A model generated the notes under the pieces. The model was not told where the DNA came from. It saw only the letters and a list, made by a program, of their open reading frames with translations, and ran no database searches. A stretch of DNA of 64,000 bases from Dendrocalamus latiflorus (Eukaryota; Streptophyta; Magnoliopsida; Poales; Poaceae), in assembly GCA_017311315.1 (NCBI GenBank), contig CM029672.1, positions 12,886,626 to 12,950,625 on the forward strand, written 5' to 3'. Numbering within the stretch: position 1 is the stretch's first letter; each line of letters begins with the position of its first letter. The position numbers were made by a program, and so were the translations under genes. This document shows positions 9,909-21,010 of the stretch, one piece after another.

Positions 9909-10690
9909 CTAGTCTTCCCATTCCCACATGGCTTCTTTCTCAGTGTGGTTACTCCATTGGATCTTGCAGAGGCGAATGGCCTGGTGTCTTGTTTGCTTCT
10001 CTATAACATCGAGGATCTTGACAAAATGCTTTGGATAAGTCAAGTCCTTATTAAGATCGATGTTCCCCAATGGGACTTGCTCTTCTGGTACCCTAAGATA
10101 TTTCTTGAGTTGTAACACATGGAACACATTGTGCATGTCTACTAGGTCTGTAGGTAGCTCCACCTGATAGGCTACTTTTCCTTGTTTGGCGGTAACTAGG
10201 AATGGTCCTACATATCTTGGCATGATCTTGCCTTTGACCTTGAACCTTTTAGTTCCTCGTAGGAGAGATACCTTCAGGTAAACCTAATCTCTAACTTTAA
10301 AACTCAGCTCTCATCTACGGTTGTCGACGTAGCTCTTCTGTCTTGACTGAGCTTCTTGCAATTGGTCTCTAATCATGCAAACCTTCTCTTCTGCCTACTT
10401 TAGGGTGTTTGGTCCAAAGACATAGCCTTCCCCTACTTCTATCCAGTGTAATAAGGTTCAACACTTCCTATTGTAGAGGGTTTTAAATGGGGATATCTTC
10501 AAGCTGGACTGGTAACTATTATTGTAAGAGAAGTCAGCGTATGGTAGGCAATTCTTCCAGTTCATGGTGAATTCAAGAGTACAGACATAGAGCGTATCTT
10601 TGAGAATTTAGTTCACTCTCTCCGTTTGTCCATCAGTCTATGGATGGTAAGCTATACTGAAGGATAAGTGAGTCCCAATGGTTTCATAAA
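9909..10690 (-). pseudogene. Ty3/gypsy integrase C-terminal remnant
   Basis: On the minus strand the integrase core end is recognisable: a string with AYHP, TDGQTERVN and YNNSYQSSL, then a GPNTLK-like spacer. It is followed by the C-terminal region MPRYVGPFLV, YQVELPTDL, NVFHVLQLKKY and a chromodomain-like IQWSNHTEKEAMWEWED. The last 104 residues are open (9909-10223), but the preceding part has several stops, so the copy is dead. RT, gag and the 5' LTR are absent. It belongs with the LTR at 8764-9832. Confidence 0.8.
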
Positions 10691-10724
10691 GACTAGCCTA
10701 GAAATACGAGGTAAATTGTGAACT

Positions 10725-10850
10725 TTGAATATGAATAGAAGTTAAATGGTTAATCGAACGAAAAAATCTATACCGTATTCGTATTGTATGGAATACAGTA
10801 ACCGAATAATACGAATAATTCATATTAATTTCCCACCCCTACTTATTTAT
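10725..10850. repeat. Possible Ac/Ds-like hAT subterminal fragment
   Basis: The sequence has repeated CCGTATTCGTATT / CCGAATAATACGAATAATTC motifs ending in TTTCCCACCCCTAC. This resembles subterminal repeats of Ac-like hAT elements in grasses. No TIR pair or duplication is visible. The rest of 10690-11692 contains no supportable gene, apart from a CCATAAGCCACAGCC / AGAACAGGCCC block at 11428-11454 that looks like one end of a Tourist-type MITE. Confidence 0.3.
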
Positions 10851-11692
10851 GCGCAGGGGAGACGGTATGTGTGCCCACTTATCAGTGTCACGGCCCGGCA
10901 GTAACGCAAGATGCGTAGCTGGTGCGCGCCCAAATCCCTGGTCTGGTGCTCGATCATACTAGCTTTCGATCATTTCTGAGCACAACGCTGCGCTGCGTAA
11001 CGTTCTATTGGTAACCTGTTCTGATATATTGTACATATGTACGCTTGTGTAGTTGTGTCTGTTGCAGATTCTGTCCAACGTCGCCTTCCTCCCGTTGAGC
11101 GTGTTCGCTTCTTTACCAGACAGCAGCGGGGGGATCCGAAGTATGCTTGTGATACGCCTTCGTTTTGTCGGTCTAGACGTGCTCTTGAATGCTTACTGTG
11201 TATTTCGGATACGATTGTACGCAAGTGTTCGGTTAAATTCAGACGAACAAGAATATTCAATCCAGTTCGTTTCTTCTTCTTTTTTCCTTGTGCGATGTAC
11301 GATTCAGAAATTATCTGGTGTTAGTAATTCCACAGAGTACATCAAGAAAAGACTCCGATTCAGGGAGACGTTAGTACGTTACATATATCTAATAGTGTAT
11401 AGTAAATTGAGGCACAAGCAGCAAAAGCCATAAGCCACAGCCAAAAAAGAACAGGCCCATTAACAGTAAAATCAACCGGTATGTTGACTTTTCGCAGAAT
11501 ATTTGCACCACTGAACCATAACCAGTGTTTGAGAGAAAAAAAAGCTTGTTTAGTATGATGCCAGCACTTCTGCAAATGCTCTAGCTTCTGAAGAAACACA
11601 TAGTGATGTACAATAGCTCATTACAGGGATATCTACTATAGTTTCTATATTACTACAAAGAGCAGTGCAAAGATGTCAAAATTGGTGCCAGT

Positions 11693-14263
11693 CTATTCTC
11701 TACAAGAACATTTCCCTCCCTTGAAAATGTGAAACCCACTAGAGTCTCTAACTGAAATCTCTTTACGAGTAGCAGCAGAGGCATACTCCAGAAATGAATG
11801 GCAGTCTCCGCACATGCGGATGTTCTTCACGACACGGACCGTTTGCCCAGGGCCTGCCATTAGAAGGCCATACATGGCAGCTAGCTTTGCACTATGGTAC
11901 ATCAGGAAATGCCTCTTTTGGTAGTCCGCAACATCATGTAGAACAAAGGTGGTGTCTGGTTCATACCCAGCCTTTATACACTCAAGGATTAGCACATCCA
12001 GACCAGCATAAATGTCCTTGGACTGTGGATGCGATCTATCTCGTGCGAAAAATGAGTGAACAGCGTTGTCATGAAATGTCCAGCTCCGTGCTGGAATCTT
12101 ACGCATACCCTTTTCGCGCATCTCCAGCCTTGTGTTCTCAGAGTGGTGCCACCTTGCTGATTCAGAGTAGAGATTAGATGTCAGGACATATGTGGATGGA
12201 TCTTGTGGCTCCAATGCAAGTAGATGCTTCATTGCTCGCTTTCGCACAGTCATATTGGACCACTTGCTACAGCTGTCTAGCAAAGATCGCCAAACTAATG
12301 CACCAGGCTTGAATGGCATACTACCTATAAGCTGTTCTGCCTCATCAAAATGACCCCAGCAGCCAAGGACATAAACAAACGCTGCAACATGCTCCATTGT
12401 TGGTTCAATGCCATATGTGCTCGACATAGAAAGAAATAGTTCCCTACATTTACCTGCAGAGTTTGAGCTTGTGTAACTGCAAGCTGATACGACCAGAAGA
12501 AAGGTAATGGAATCAGGCTTGATGGCTAATCTCTCCATTCGAGACCATAGGTTCAGTATCTCATCTCCCTGGTGATGAAGAAGATGAGCAGTGATCAGTG
12601 CATTCCATGACACCAAGTCTCGACAAGGCATTCGTTCAAAGAAATTGACTGCATCTTCCAATTCCCCACACTTGCCATACATACTGGTAATTGCATTACC
12701 AACTCCACGAGCGCACAAAAGCCCAGATTTTGCAGCAAAGGAATGCATTTGCTTTCCAAGTTCAGCAAACCCCAAGGCACCACATACTCCAAGAACAGTA
12801 GTTAACATGAACTCATCAATGAACTGAACATCACTGCTTCTGAACATTCGAAGGAAGGTAGAAAGCGCTTTCTCATACTCCCCATCTCTGAAACTAGCCA
12901 GCAGCAAAGAATTCCAAGCAATGTGAAAGCTCTCCTCATGACGCCATTGCTCGAACAACAGCCGTGCATCTCCAGAACTGCCACACTTGATGCACATGTC
13001 TATCAATGCCGCGTCAATCCAAGGACTTGAACTGCAGCCACACTTAATCACAAATGCGTGAACCTGCTTGCTGGTCTTCCTATCGGCAGCAATAGCACAA
13101 GCATTCAGGACACCAGTCACTGTGACATCCGAGATTTCCAACCCATCCTCCAGCATCTGTCTAAACAGCACCAGCCCTCGCAGCCCTGCCTTCTTAGCAA
13201 AAGTGACTCGGGCACCTTCCTTGTTCTGACAAAACCCAGTCAAAACCGCATTGTATGTAACAAAATTCCTCTCAGGCATCCGATCAAACACATCCAAAGC
13301 CATGTCAACTAAACCAAACTCCATGTATCCATTGAGCAGTCCAGTCCACGAAATCACGTCCTGCACCGGCATCCTCTGAAACACACCAACCACATCCTCA
13401 ATGGAATCACCATGCTCGGCATAAAATCCAATGAGCGCATTGCCGACGCTCAAATCAATCTCCAGCCCGAACTTGAGCGACAGAGCGTGCACCGCCGCCC
13501 CCTCGGGCAGGTTAAACCCCTCGGTGGCCGCAGTCAAGAGCGCCGACAATGAGAACCGGTCGGCCCCAGCACCGCTCGCCCGCATGTCCCCAAACAGCTC
13601 GAACGCCTCCTCGTACCTCCCCAGCTCGACCAGACCGGACAGCACCGTGTTCCATGAGGACACGTCGCGGCGCTCCATCCCGTCGAACACCCCCAGCGCG
13701 TCGTCGAAGCGGCCGCACTTGACGTACATGCCGAGGAGCGCGTTGGCGACGAGGAGCGAAGCGTCGCAGTAGCGGCCCTTGACGGCGAGGGCGTGGACCT
13801 GGGTCCCAAGTCGCGGGTTGCCCCTGCGGATGCAGGCGGTGAGGAGCCCCACGAAGGTGTACTCGGTGGGGGCGAGCCCCGCGAGGCGCATCCGGCGGAA
13901 GAGCCCCTCGGCCGCGGACGCGGGGGAGCCGAGGCGCGCGTGGCCCGAGATGAGAGCGCTGTAGGAGGCGGTGTCGCGGGCAGGCATCCGGTCGAACACC
14001 TCCCGCGCGTCGGCGAGGCGGCCCGCGCGGAGGTACCCGCACATGACGGCGTTCGCGAGGCGCGTATCGGCGGCGAGCGCGAACGCGCCGGACTTGGCTG
14101 CCAATGCGTGCGCGGCGCGGGGGTCGGCAGCGGCGAGCGCGCGGAGGGGCAGGCGGGGCGCCGGGCCATGGGTGGTGGTGGGCGGGAAGGAGAGGAGCGA
14201 GGAGGGTGGGGCTGGGGGTGGGAACGTGAGGGGAGGAGGGGAGGATGAGGTGGAAATGGCCAT
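11693..14263 (-). CDS. PLS-class PPR protein, EMB175/At5g03800-like, DYW-related C-terminus
   Basis: This is an 856-residue intronless protein. Residues 1-55 are Ser/Pro/Ala-rich without acidic residues at the start, like a plastid or mitochondrial transit peptide. Then come about 16 PLS repeats (phrases such as GYLRAGRLADAREVFDRMP, SWNTVLSGL and NALIGFYAEHG), an E-type region, and a DYW-like domain from ~745. PPR tracts bind organellar RNA in a base-by-base fashion, and DYW domains act in C-to-U editing. Here the catalytic HSE is HSA (790-792), the metal-binding CGDCH (818-822) and CSC (852-854) remain, and the protein ends CSCRE, lacking the final YW. From memory the At5g03800/EMB175 group shares the HSA change, so this may be a family trait rather than damage. 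GC content falls from the 5' to the 3' half, a usual grass gradient. The start is the first in-frame ATG, which also opens the transit peptide. Confidence 0.9.
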   Translation of the reverse strand: MAISTSSSPPPLTFPPPAPPSSLLSFPPTTTHGPAPRLPLRALAAADPRAAHALAAKSGAFALAADTRLANAVMCGYLRAGRLADAREVFDRMPARDTASYSALISGHARLGSPASAAEGLFRRMRLAGLAPTEYTFVGLLTACIRRGNPRLGTQVHALAVKGRYCDASLLVANALLGMYVKCGRFDDALGVFDGMERRDVSSWNTVLSGLVELGRYEEAFELFGDMRASGAGADRFSLSALLTAATEGFNLPEGAAVHALSLKFGLEIDLSVGNALIGFYAEHGDSIEDVVGVFQRMPVQDVISWTGLLNGYMEFGLVDMALDVFDRMPERNFVTYNAVLTGFCQNKEGARVTFAKKAGLRGLVLFRQMLEDGLEISDVTVTGVLNACAIAADRKTSKQVHAFVIKCGCSSSPWIDAALIDMCIKCGSSGDARLLFEQWRHEESFHIAWNSLLLASFRDGEYEKALSTFLRMFRSSDVQFIDEFMLTTVLGVCGALGFAELGKQMHSFAAKSGLLCARGVGNAITSMYGKCGELEDAVNFFERMPCRDLVSWNALITAHLLHHQGDEILNLWSRMERLAIKPDSITFLLVVSACSYTSSNSAGKCRELFLSMSSTYGIEPTMEHVAAFVYVLGCWGHFDEAEQLIGSMPFKPGALVWRSLLDSCSKWSNMTVRKRAMKHLLALEPQDPSTYVLTSNLYSESARWHHSENTRLEMREKGMRKIPARSWTFHDNAVHSFFARDRSHPQSKDIYAGLDVLILECIKAGYEPDTTFVLHDVADYQKRHFLMYHSAKLAAMYGLLMAGPGQTVRVVKNIRMCGDCHSFLEYASAATRKEISVRDSSGFHIFKGGKCSCRE

Positions 14264-14810
14264 TCATTTCAGTCCGAGGCAGACGGAGCGAAGGCGTTGG
14301 TCGCTTAGGCTTCTCGCGCTGGCGCAGCGAGTCGTGCCCAAACGGCCCCACGACACTGGCACGGCACGTTAAGTATGGCCTATGGCTCAAAACGGTGACT
14401 TAGGCACGACCCAGCAAACTAATGGACTGTAACGGGCTTGTACACACCCATTTAGCCTGATAGGGTAAGGAAGCCCGGCTAACCCGTTTTGACCCGAATA
14501 TTTAGAAAAAATATAATAATTTTGAAAATATATAGAGTTCGAAAAAGACAAAATAAATTACAGAAATGTAGTAATGAGCTTTATTAATATTTAAATAGTT
14601 GGCTCATTAAAAACTTTGCTGACTAAAACTTAAGAAAATATTGGTATGGAAAAAAGAATACAACCTATAACCCTGTAGTACATGTAAAAAATCAGACAAG
14701 GTACAATATACACCGATACTCTAAGAAGCGTTGTTGTCATCGTCGTCTAGATAGAGATGTTGAACGCGTGTTACAAATCCGGATTCTCCACGTAGTGTTA
14801 AGCTCGCACA

Positions 14811-15023
14811 TCAGCTTATTCTCAGTCTTTCACTGTGAGAAGTACTTACACTAAAAACAGACTCAGAAGAAACCGTCGAGACAGGAACAGTTAACACATT
14901 CTGTGCTAATATGGATAGCACCGAATATGTTAGTTTGTGCTCATGCCACCATCCCAAAATATTGAAATCCTCTATATGGTGATCCACAAGATCACTGTTC
15001 AACAAACTGATAGTTCCCCACAA
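14811..15023 (-). pseudogene. hAT transposase C-terminal dimerisation remnant
   Basis: The 70-residue open stretch contains DFNILGWWHEHKLTYSVLS followed by VLTVPVSTVSSESVFS. This is the conserved hAT dimerisation pattern (F-D-x-L-x-W-W ... L-A-x-P-x-S-T-V-x-S-E-x-x-F-S). It is cut off from the rest of the transposase by stops, so it is not functional. Confidence 0.8.
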
Positions 15024-15566
15024 CCACTGGTACGGATTGTTCCAGCATTTGACGTTGTAGAATTTGATCTTTCGAAGAATCCTGGTACACCAAAAATTTC
15101 ACCCTACATATTTGTCTTTTTACCTATGGTGGGTGTTAGTGGCGGTCATTCCAAGCGAACTCTCTGAACAACTAAAAAATAGCTAGAATAATCTATCCCT
15201 GCAGCATCACCTAGAAGTGAAAGAATATCAGTGAATCCTTCCATTTTAGCTCCTAGATCTAAAATAAATTCAAATGTGTATAAATATGAAACCCTTTTCA
15301 ATATTTTAAATATTTAGTTCTCATAGCACACACAGCCTCTCGTAACACTATGTCATTTTCATTAGCTTTCAAGTGGCCCATGATCACAAGAATATGATGC
15401 ACAATTAAAGTAAATGTTGGATAGTACACTCCGGATAAAGTAACAAATGGTTTCGTAAAAGAGTTCCAAAAATACTAATAACTTCTTAGCAATATACCAG
15501 TGCTGCTCAATCAATAGCGTGTTATTATCATGACTGTGATAGTACATGTGGATAAAAACAAAAAAA

Positions 15567-15806
15567 GGCATGTTCTTTGTGGTTTCTAAAAAATAGTTTT
15601 TGCCTTTTGATACAGTACCTAACGTTCAAACGAGTATTTTCTCAAGACGGAGTCTACAAGTTAATTATAGTACACGTTAAAAGCACAACATTTGTACCAG
15701 CCAAAATCGCAAGCGAGTATCCCTCTCTCTGTAATATCTATCGTGAACAGCCAAAATTCAAAATTTTCAGCCAAAAGCCAAAAACAGCAACCATAAAGAA
15801 CAGGCC
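15567..15806 (-). mobile_element. MITE of the GGGCCTGTTCTTT family inside hAT copy 1
   Basis: The ends are GGCATGTTCTTT (15567) and AAAGAACAGGCC (15806), and the length is 240 bp. The interior matches the family: GTACCTAACGTTCAAAC, CTCAAGACGGAGTCTAC, CACGTTAAAAGC, CCAAAATCGCAAG and GCCAAAAGCC. Both flanks are AAA, which is compatible with a 3-bp duplication but uninformative. It interrupts the transposase frame right after the PYKSIF motif. Confidence 0.75.
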
Positions 15807-16449
15807 AAAATATGCTCTTATAGGGTAAAATGTTCTGTAACATGAGATAAGTTGAGTTCCACCTTACCGTCATGTCCACACTGAACTTTCATAAACGTAT
15901 ACCCATCACAATACAGAAGTTCTTATATGCTACAATTCATTGATTAGAATGATTTCAAAAAAATTGCACCATGAAAATCGTGAACATACAGATCCAATCT
16001 CTTTTAACTATATTTAACCATAAGATCAATAATACAGCAACACATCACTGATATAGCAAGAAGAATTCGACGTATGTACTAAATAACAGAGTGAGAATCT
16101 CCGTTGCCCTAAAGTTTGCTGTAGAATTGTCCAGGGTAATTGCAACAATTTTATTTGTAAGACTAAAATCTTCTGTGACTTTGATAATACATTCTGTTAT
16201 CTTCACACCAGATGTGCTTCGACAATTAGTTTAAAGCCCATGATTCTCTTTTTTTTCACTACCTAGTCATCATTCATATAATGAGCAACTACATTAAGAT
16301 AATCATCCCTAAACCGACCACTCCATATGTCCGAGGTCAAGGCCAAAGAAAATGTACATATCTCAAAGAGTTTTTTATTTTAGTACGACCATTATTATAG
16401 TATTTAACTAAATCTCTAATTGTTGTCGAAATATCTAACAGTTGTCTAT

Positions 16450-16830
16450 CTAAAAATTAAAAAACCTAGAATTATGAGCAGTTCTAATGTAGTTTTTGAA
16501 CACTTGTGACTTACCAAAGTTTAAACGTAGATCCTGTGTGGCAATTAAACAGACTAGAAATTCTTGAGCTACCTCAGGATTATAATGCCAGTTATGTACC
16601 GTACCGTCGGGGTTGAACTGTAATTGCGTCTGACTCATGGCTATACCTTGTTTTTCTTTACATCTTTGGGTATGCCTATACAAGTGCCCAGTTCCACCTG
16701 AAAACTTTGCAGACAATTCATGATGATAAATTTTGCAAACAGCATATCTTACCTGAGCTTCGACCTCATCTCACATCAATATCTTGTCAAAATCTTGCCG
16801 CACCTCTGACGTGCTAGGTGGACCTCTTTG
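16450..16830 (-). pseudogene. hAT transposase BED zinc-finger remnant
   Basis: The minus-strand reading includes RYAVCKI...ELSAKFSGGTGHLYRHTQRC and SQTQLQFNPDG. This corresponds to the BED finger (C-x2-C-like, ...H...H/C) and following linker found intact in copy 2 at 34877-35263. A stop precedes the finger and the expected second cysteine region reads KIYHHE, so the finger is damaged. Confidence 0.75.
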
Positions 16831-17086
16831 CTCCGGTGCTTGCAGATGCAGCATCACTCGTAAAGCTTGATGATGGTATATCTAGGGTCTGCTGTCCCAT
16901 TTCAAGTGGAGGCAGAGGTAGAGACATTTCATTCTCAAATGATAAAAGAACTTCCAAATTAATTCTGTATTCACTCGCAGAAAAATTGTAAAATTTTTCT
17001 ATGGAGAAATGTGAAAAATTGCAAAATGCAAATAGAAAATTACACTATTACCTATTTTACTAGCTCCACGAATTAAGCCTAACTAC

Positions 17087-17651
17087 CTCAATCCACTAAG
17101 GTTGTTCTTCCTCCAATCTAGAGATGGCGAGCATCACACCACTCACAACACACCAGGCCTTCTCACAAGCTTCTTGAGAAGATCTCTGGACCACCATGCC
17201 TTCGAAGCCGTCTAGAAATCGGCAAACTCCAAGAGTAACAAGTTGAAGACCCTCGCTTGAACAAATCAAGTATCTCAGATTAATGGACACAAATTCCTTC
17301 ACCAAGTGCAACACATGTACAAGGTTATTGCTCTCCTCACTCTCTAAGTGCAACACATGCACATATGAAGGAGAAGACTTGCTCTTAGCTTAAGAATAGG
17401 ATAATAGCATCGGTAACCTTGTCCCAACAGCCCTTGGGAAGGTATTTATATATTCCACCTAAAAACTAGCCGTTAGAACAAGGAAAGAGTAAGAATCGAC
17501 CCGAGGACTGGTAGTACCACGGTCCCTCCAACGGCTACAAACTAACCGTTAGAATGAAAAACTAGTCAAACCGCCCACACAGAGACTGGTCTAACCGCTA
17601 GGTCCGATCAGACCGCAAGGGTACCGGTTAGACCGCTATCAGAAAAGTCAT
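17087..17651. repeat. LTR-like repeat with ACCGC/GGTCTGACC motifs, left part
   Basis: The segment has repeated short motifs such as AACCGCTAGG, GTCTAACCG and CCAACGGCTA. It resumes after the solo LTR at 20534 with GTCGAACCGC, GGTCTGACCGTC and GGCGGTCTGATCG. Such motif-rich sequence is typical of some grass LTRs. The outer ends of this host repeat could not be fixed. No coding domain is seen. Confidence 0.5.
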
Positions 17652-20533
17652 TGTAACACCCCGCCCATCCTCTGGGCCTAGAGTGCTACTATCATTGCAT
17701 AATAATACTTTTTTTGAACAATCGTTAATCATTTTAAGCAAACTTTACTTTATTCATAAAGCAGCGACCACTTACACCATACCATTTTTAACCAACTATT
17801 CTAGCTTACTAGTGGAGTTAAATATACTAACAAAAGCTGATATGTGAAGTGCTGCAAGTACGTAAAGTTATTCATGTGCTACTCCCGCCCGTGCATGACG
17901 TCCTTAATGGTCACCTAAAAACACAAAGTAAGAGTGAGTCCAAAGACTCAGCAAGTACACAATAGAACGATAAACATTACCAAAACATGTAAGCAATTTA
18001 ACTAGCCATAATATTCACCACATACATTATCTGGTTCATATTTTCATTTCATGTTCCTACATTGTCATATCATTAATGCGATGCAGCACTACTCTATATG
18101 CTCATTTGCTCATCTCATTGCATATACCAGTATTGTTGAGTGAACAACCATCAATGTTCACCCAAAATCATGGACCCACCTGTATCGGCACGAGGTTCTC
18201 TCCGCTCCCGTGGAGGCCTACCGAAGTAGGTCATGCGGGATCCACCCAGGTGGATCCCAGTTCTCATTTCATGGGTGCACATGATACGAATACATATACC
18301 CATTATCATTGTCATTGTCAATCTCATCAGTATTATCATTGGTAGGGTGGCATCGCTGCTCACCCCATTCCATTACCATTATCATCATTAAATAAACAAC
18401 ATCATGTCATGTAAACATTGCAGTTCCATATAAGCAACATCATATCATGTAAACATCGCATATTTCATAAACTCTACAGTTTACCACTCTTCTATGCACT
18501 TACCTGTTAACCAAGCGGAGCGAAGCGACGTGCAGACGGTGTTGATCCCGGGCCTCCACCTGAACAGGCAGTTAACCCGACTCAAAACCGAGTATCGAAA
18601 CCAGTGCTTAAACAAGCAATGGCGACTCTACGTGCATGACCCGACTCTATTATAAAACGCATGGGGTTAAGGACCCGTCGCGTAGGTACCAAATCCTCAT
18701 TTTTATTTTTCTCCCATTTTCTTTTCTTTCCCTTTTTTCCTCTTCCTTTTCTTTCCTTTCTTTTTCTTTTTATTTCTTTTTTCTTTCTCTCTTCCCTTCA
18801 TATGATGCGGCCGAACCGGCCTTACCCCATCCCTCTTATTCTTCTCTCCATCTCCTCATTTTCCTCGACCGAACGGCTTGGTGTCTCCCAATCGCCTGTA
18901 GTGGCGCATGGCCGAGCTTGGGCATCATCGGCCCGGAGCTCGCTGCCGACGGCTCCTCCGCAGCCTCCAACCTTTCCCCCTCTCTCCCACTTTCTCTTCC
19001 TCTCTCTTACTCCCGAATCTAGCTAGCCATGGCTAGATCTGGTGCCATCCCATTGCCGGTCTTCCCTCCAGCTCATTGGCCACGACCCGCCGCCAGGCGG
19101 GAGCCCGGTGCCGCTCCTACCTTCGTCCAATCAGCCTCCCTTCTCTATCCGGTGCGACCCGACTGGCACCGCCATCTTTGGGCGTTTCGGCCACACCACC
19201 CATGGGCTTGCCTCCGGTGGCGCCCCTAATGCTGGATCTGCTGGCGTCGCCACCTTTCTTTAGCGCCGTCCCTGGCCCGACTGCCGACGGGTGCTTAGGC
19301 CCGCTGGTTCGGCCACGCCGCTGCCCTCAGAGCTTGGGCACCTGCGCTATCGCCCATCGTCGTCGGTCGTCGCCCCTGGCTCAGGCCGCACGATGCCGCT
19401 ACTTGGTTCTGGCACCACTCCCTATGGGTTTGGGCCCTCCGGCCGCGGCTCACAGTTGACCGGGAGCCTCGGACCCTTGCATCCTTTTTGGCCACTCTAC
19501 CTCGACCTACCACCCCCTTTTACTACTCAGGACAGTTCTCTCTTCCTCTCCATTCTACATGCATTTTTGTTCTAGCTTCTGTTTTTGGTTTCCTCCTACC
19601 CTTATGCACAAAGGTTTGGGAAGGCCTACAGGATCACCACACCGAAACTCGGTGGGAGGACCATGCGTCCGAAAGCATGATCCTTCGACCAAGAGCGCAT
19701 GGCGATTCTATGGGCTCGCCACCAATGTCATGAGCCAAGCCAATTGTGGTGTTCACGGCCTCGCTGGAGAGAAAGGAATTACATGTAAGATGTAGAGAAA
19801 GGCCTACTAGAACTTCAGGTGGAGGACGGCGAGGTTCGTGGATGACGATGGTGAGGCCGTATTGCGGTTCAGTTGGGCCCCTCCTCTTTCTATCGTGGTC
19901 ACTGCGTCCTTGCACCTCTCCTCCCGCGTCCTTGCTCTTCTCCTCCGTCTTCCCCTACTTCCCTAGCTCATCTTCTTCGGCTCTCCCTTACGTTCGGTCT
20001 GCGGTGGCTTTGGTCTCTTGATAAGCAGAAAATGAGAGGTTGATTTTTTGGTTAGGGAAATGTGGTGAACTAAGGTAAGGTTTGCCTTCTCTAGTTTTTG
20101 CTCTCGGTCTCTGGCTAGCTCCCAGGATTAGCTCTCGGTTGGGAGAAGAAATGGGCTTGCTTGTCTTGTGCTAGCTTATAAGAGTATGGTTAGGGTAGCC
20201 CTTTGGCTTTGCGAAATGACTGGAATGCTCTCACCTTACTTCCATTTTTCTCTCATATACCTGACTGCCCCCAAGGGCAATTTGGTCCAAATGGCACTGC
20301 ATGAGCTTTGGGAGGTTTCTTACTGTACAGCAGATAAGTTGGTAAAAAGGTAAGAATGGAATTTCCTGCCAGATGATAAGAACCCAAACACAAGACGGTG
20401 CCGACCATCCCTGGATAGTCTAGGAACCTCAGTGAACGCTACTTTTATTCGGCATTCTAAAAGCTGATGGGTCGATGATAAACTCTACTTAATTCCCTTT
20501 ATTCTCCCTTTTTGCATTCTTAGTGGTATTACA
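17652..20533. mobile_element. Probable solo LTR, ~2.9 kb, Ty3/gypsy-type
   Basis: It starts TGTAACACCCCGCCC and ends GGTATTACA. The flanks GTCAT (17647-17651) and GTCAC (20534-20538) agree at 4 of 5 positions, a near-perfect 5-bp duplication. The same GGTCTGACC-type repeat continues on both sides, showing an insertion. The interior has GC-rich Ser/Pro-coding shadows (18636-19575) and CT-rich tracts but no gag or pol. Since the segment both starts TG and ends CA with nothing coding, it is best read as a solo LTR left by recombination. Confidence 0.65.
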
Positions 20534-21010
20534 GTCACTCTCTGGAAAAAAACAAACTGTGAGAAGAACGGTAGTTCCGCAGAGCGGTCGAACCGCTATC
20601 CACACGCCGGTCTGACCGTCGGGCGGTCTGATCGCCATGTGTTGGCTGGTCTGGTTGGTCAGACCACAACATGAACTCCAGTCTGGCCGCCCTACAAGTT
20701 AGATTGCCCCTTGGCCCGGGTGAAAACATACAGGCTAGTCTGACCGCCATGTTAAGCCCAGTCAAACCGCCACCTTTAAGACTGGCTCAAGACAAGAGAG
20801 GACAATGCATATTTCTCGAGTACCTTGCACAATAGATTTGCAAAATATAAAGATATGCATTCAAGGTTAAAATGTGACTCCCAACAGATCAAGGAACACA
20901 TCCACAAATTTCTTTTAGAATCACATCACTGGAAAGATGACATGGACTTGAATCAATTTCAAAACATCCTTTCAAGCACGAAATCAACAACGACCTACAT
21001 TTGTGAATAG
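20534..21010. repeat. LTR-like repeat with ACCGC motifs, right part
   Basis: This continues the repeat seen at 17087-17651, with GGTCTGACC-type motifs up to ~20780 followed by ordinary AT-rich sequence. The 61-residue frame at 20825-21010 has no recognisable domain. Nothing else is supported before the hAT element that begins at 21202. Confidence 0.45.

Larger units (their letters stand above)
14340..17085 (-). mobile_element. Decayed hAT element (copy 1)
   Basis: A hAT transposase reads on the minus strand in broken pieces. From high to low coordinates these are a BED-finger segment (16450-16800), a middle region near 16220-16370 (SDIWSGR..DDY...VVAHYM), a WNSTYLML segment (15815-15879), and a C-terminal dimerisation segment (14811-15023). 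The order and motifs match copy 2 at 21202-35867. The low-coordinate end lies in GGCACGGCACG-type subterminal sequence within ~100 bp of the PPR start codon. The right end is cut by another repeat at ~17087. No clean TSD was found. Confidence 0.75.

Noticed and set aside
13431..14390. Long alternative-frame and antisense ORFs over the 5' half of the PPR gene
   Set aside because: They arise from high GC content, have no domain, and overlap a well-supported PPR frame.
15661..15879. 72-residue ORF starting MDMTVRWNSTYLML taken as a complete small protein
   Set aside because: Only the first ~25 residues are hAT transposase; the rest is MITE sequence read through.
18636..19575. Several Ser/Pro-rich plus-strand ORFs
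   Set aside because: They lie inside the probable solo LTR, overlap each other in all frames and show no domain.
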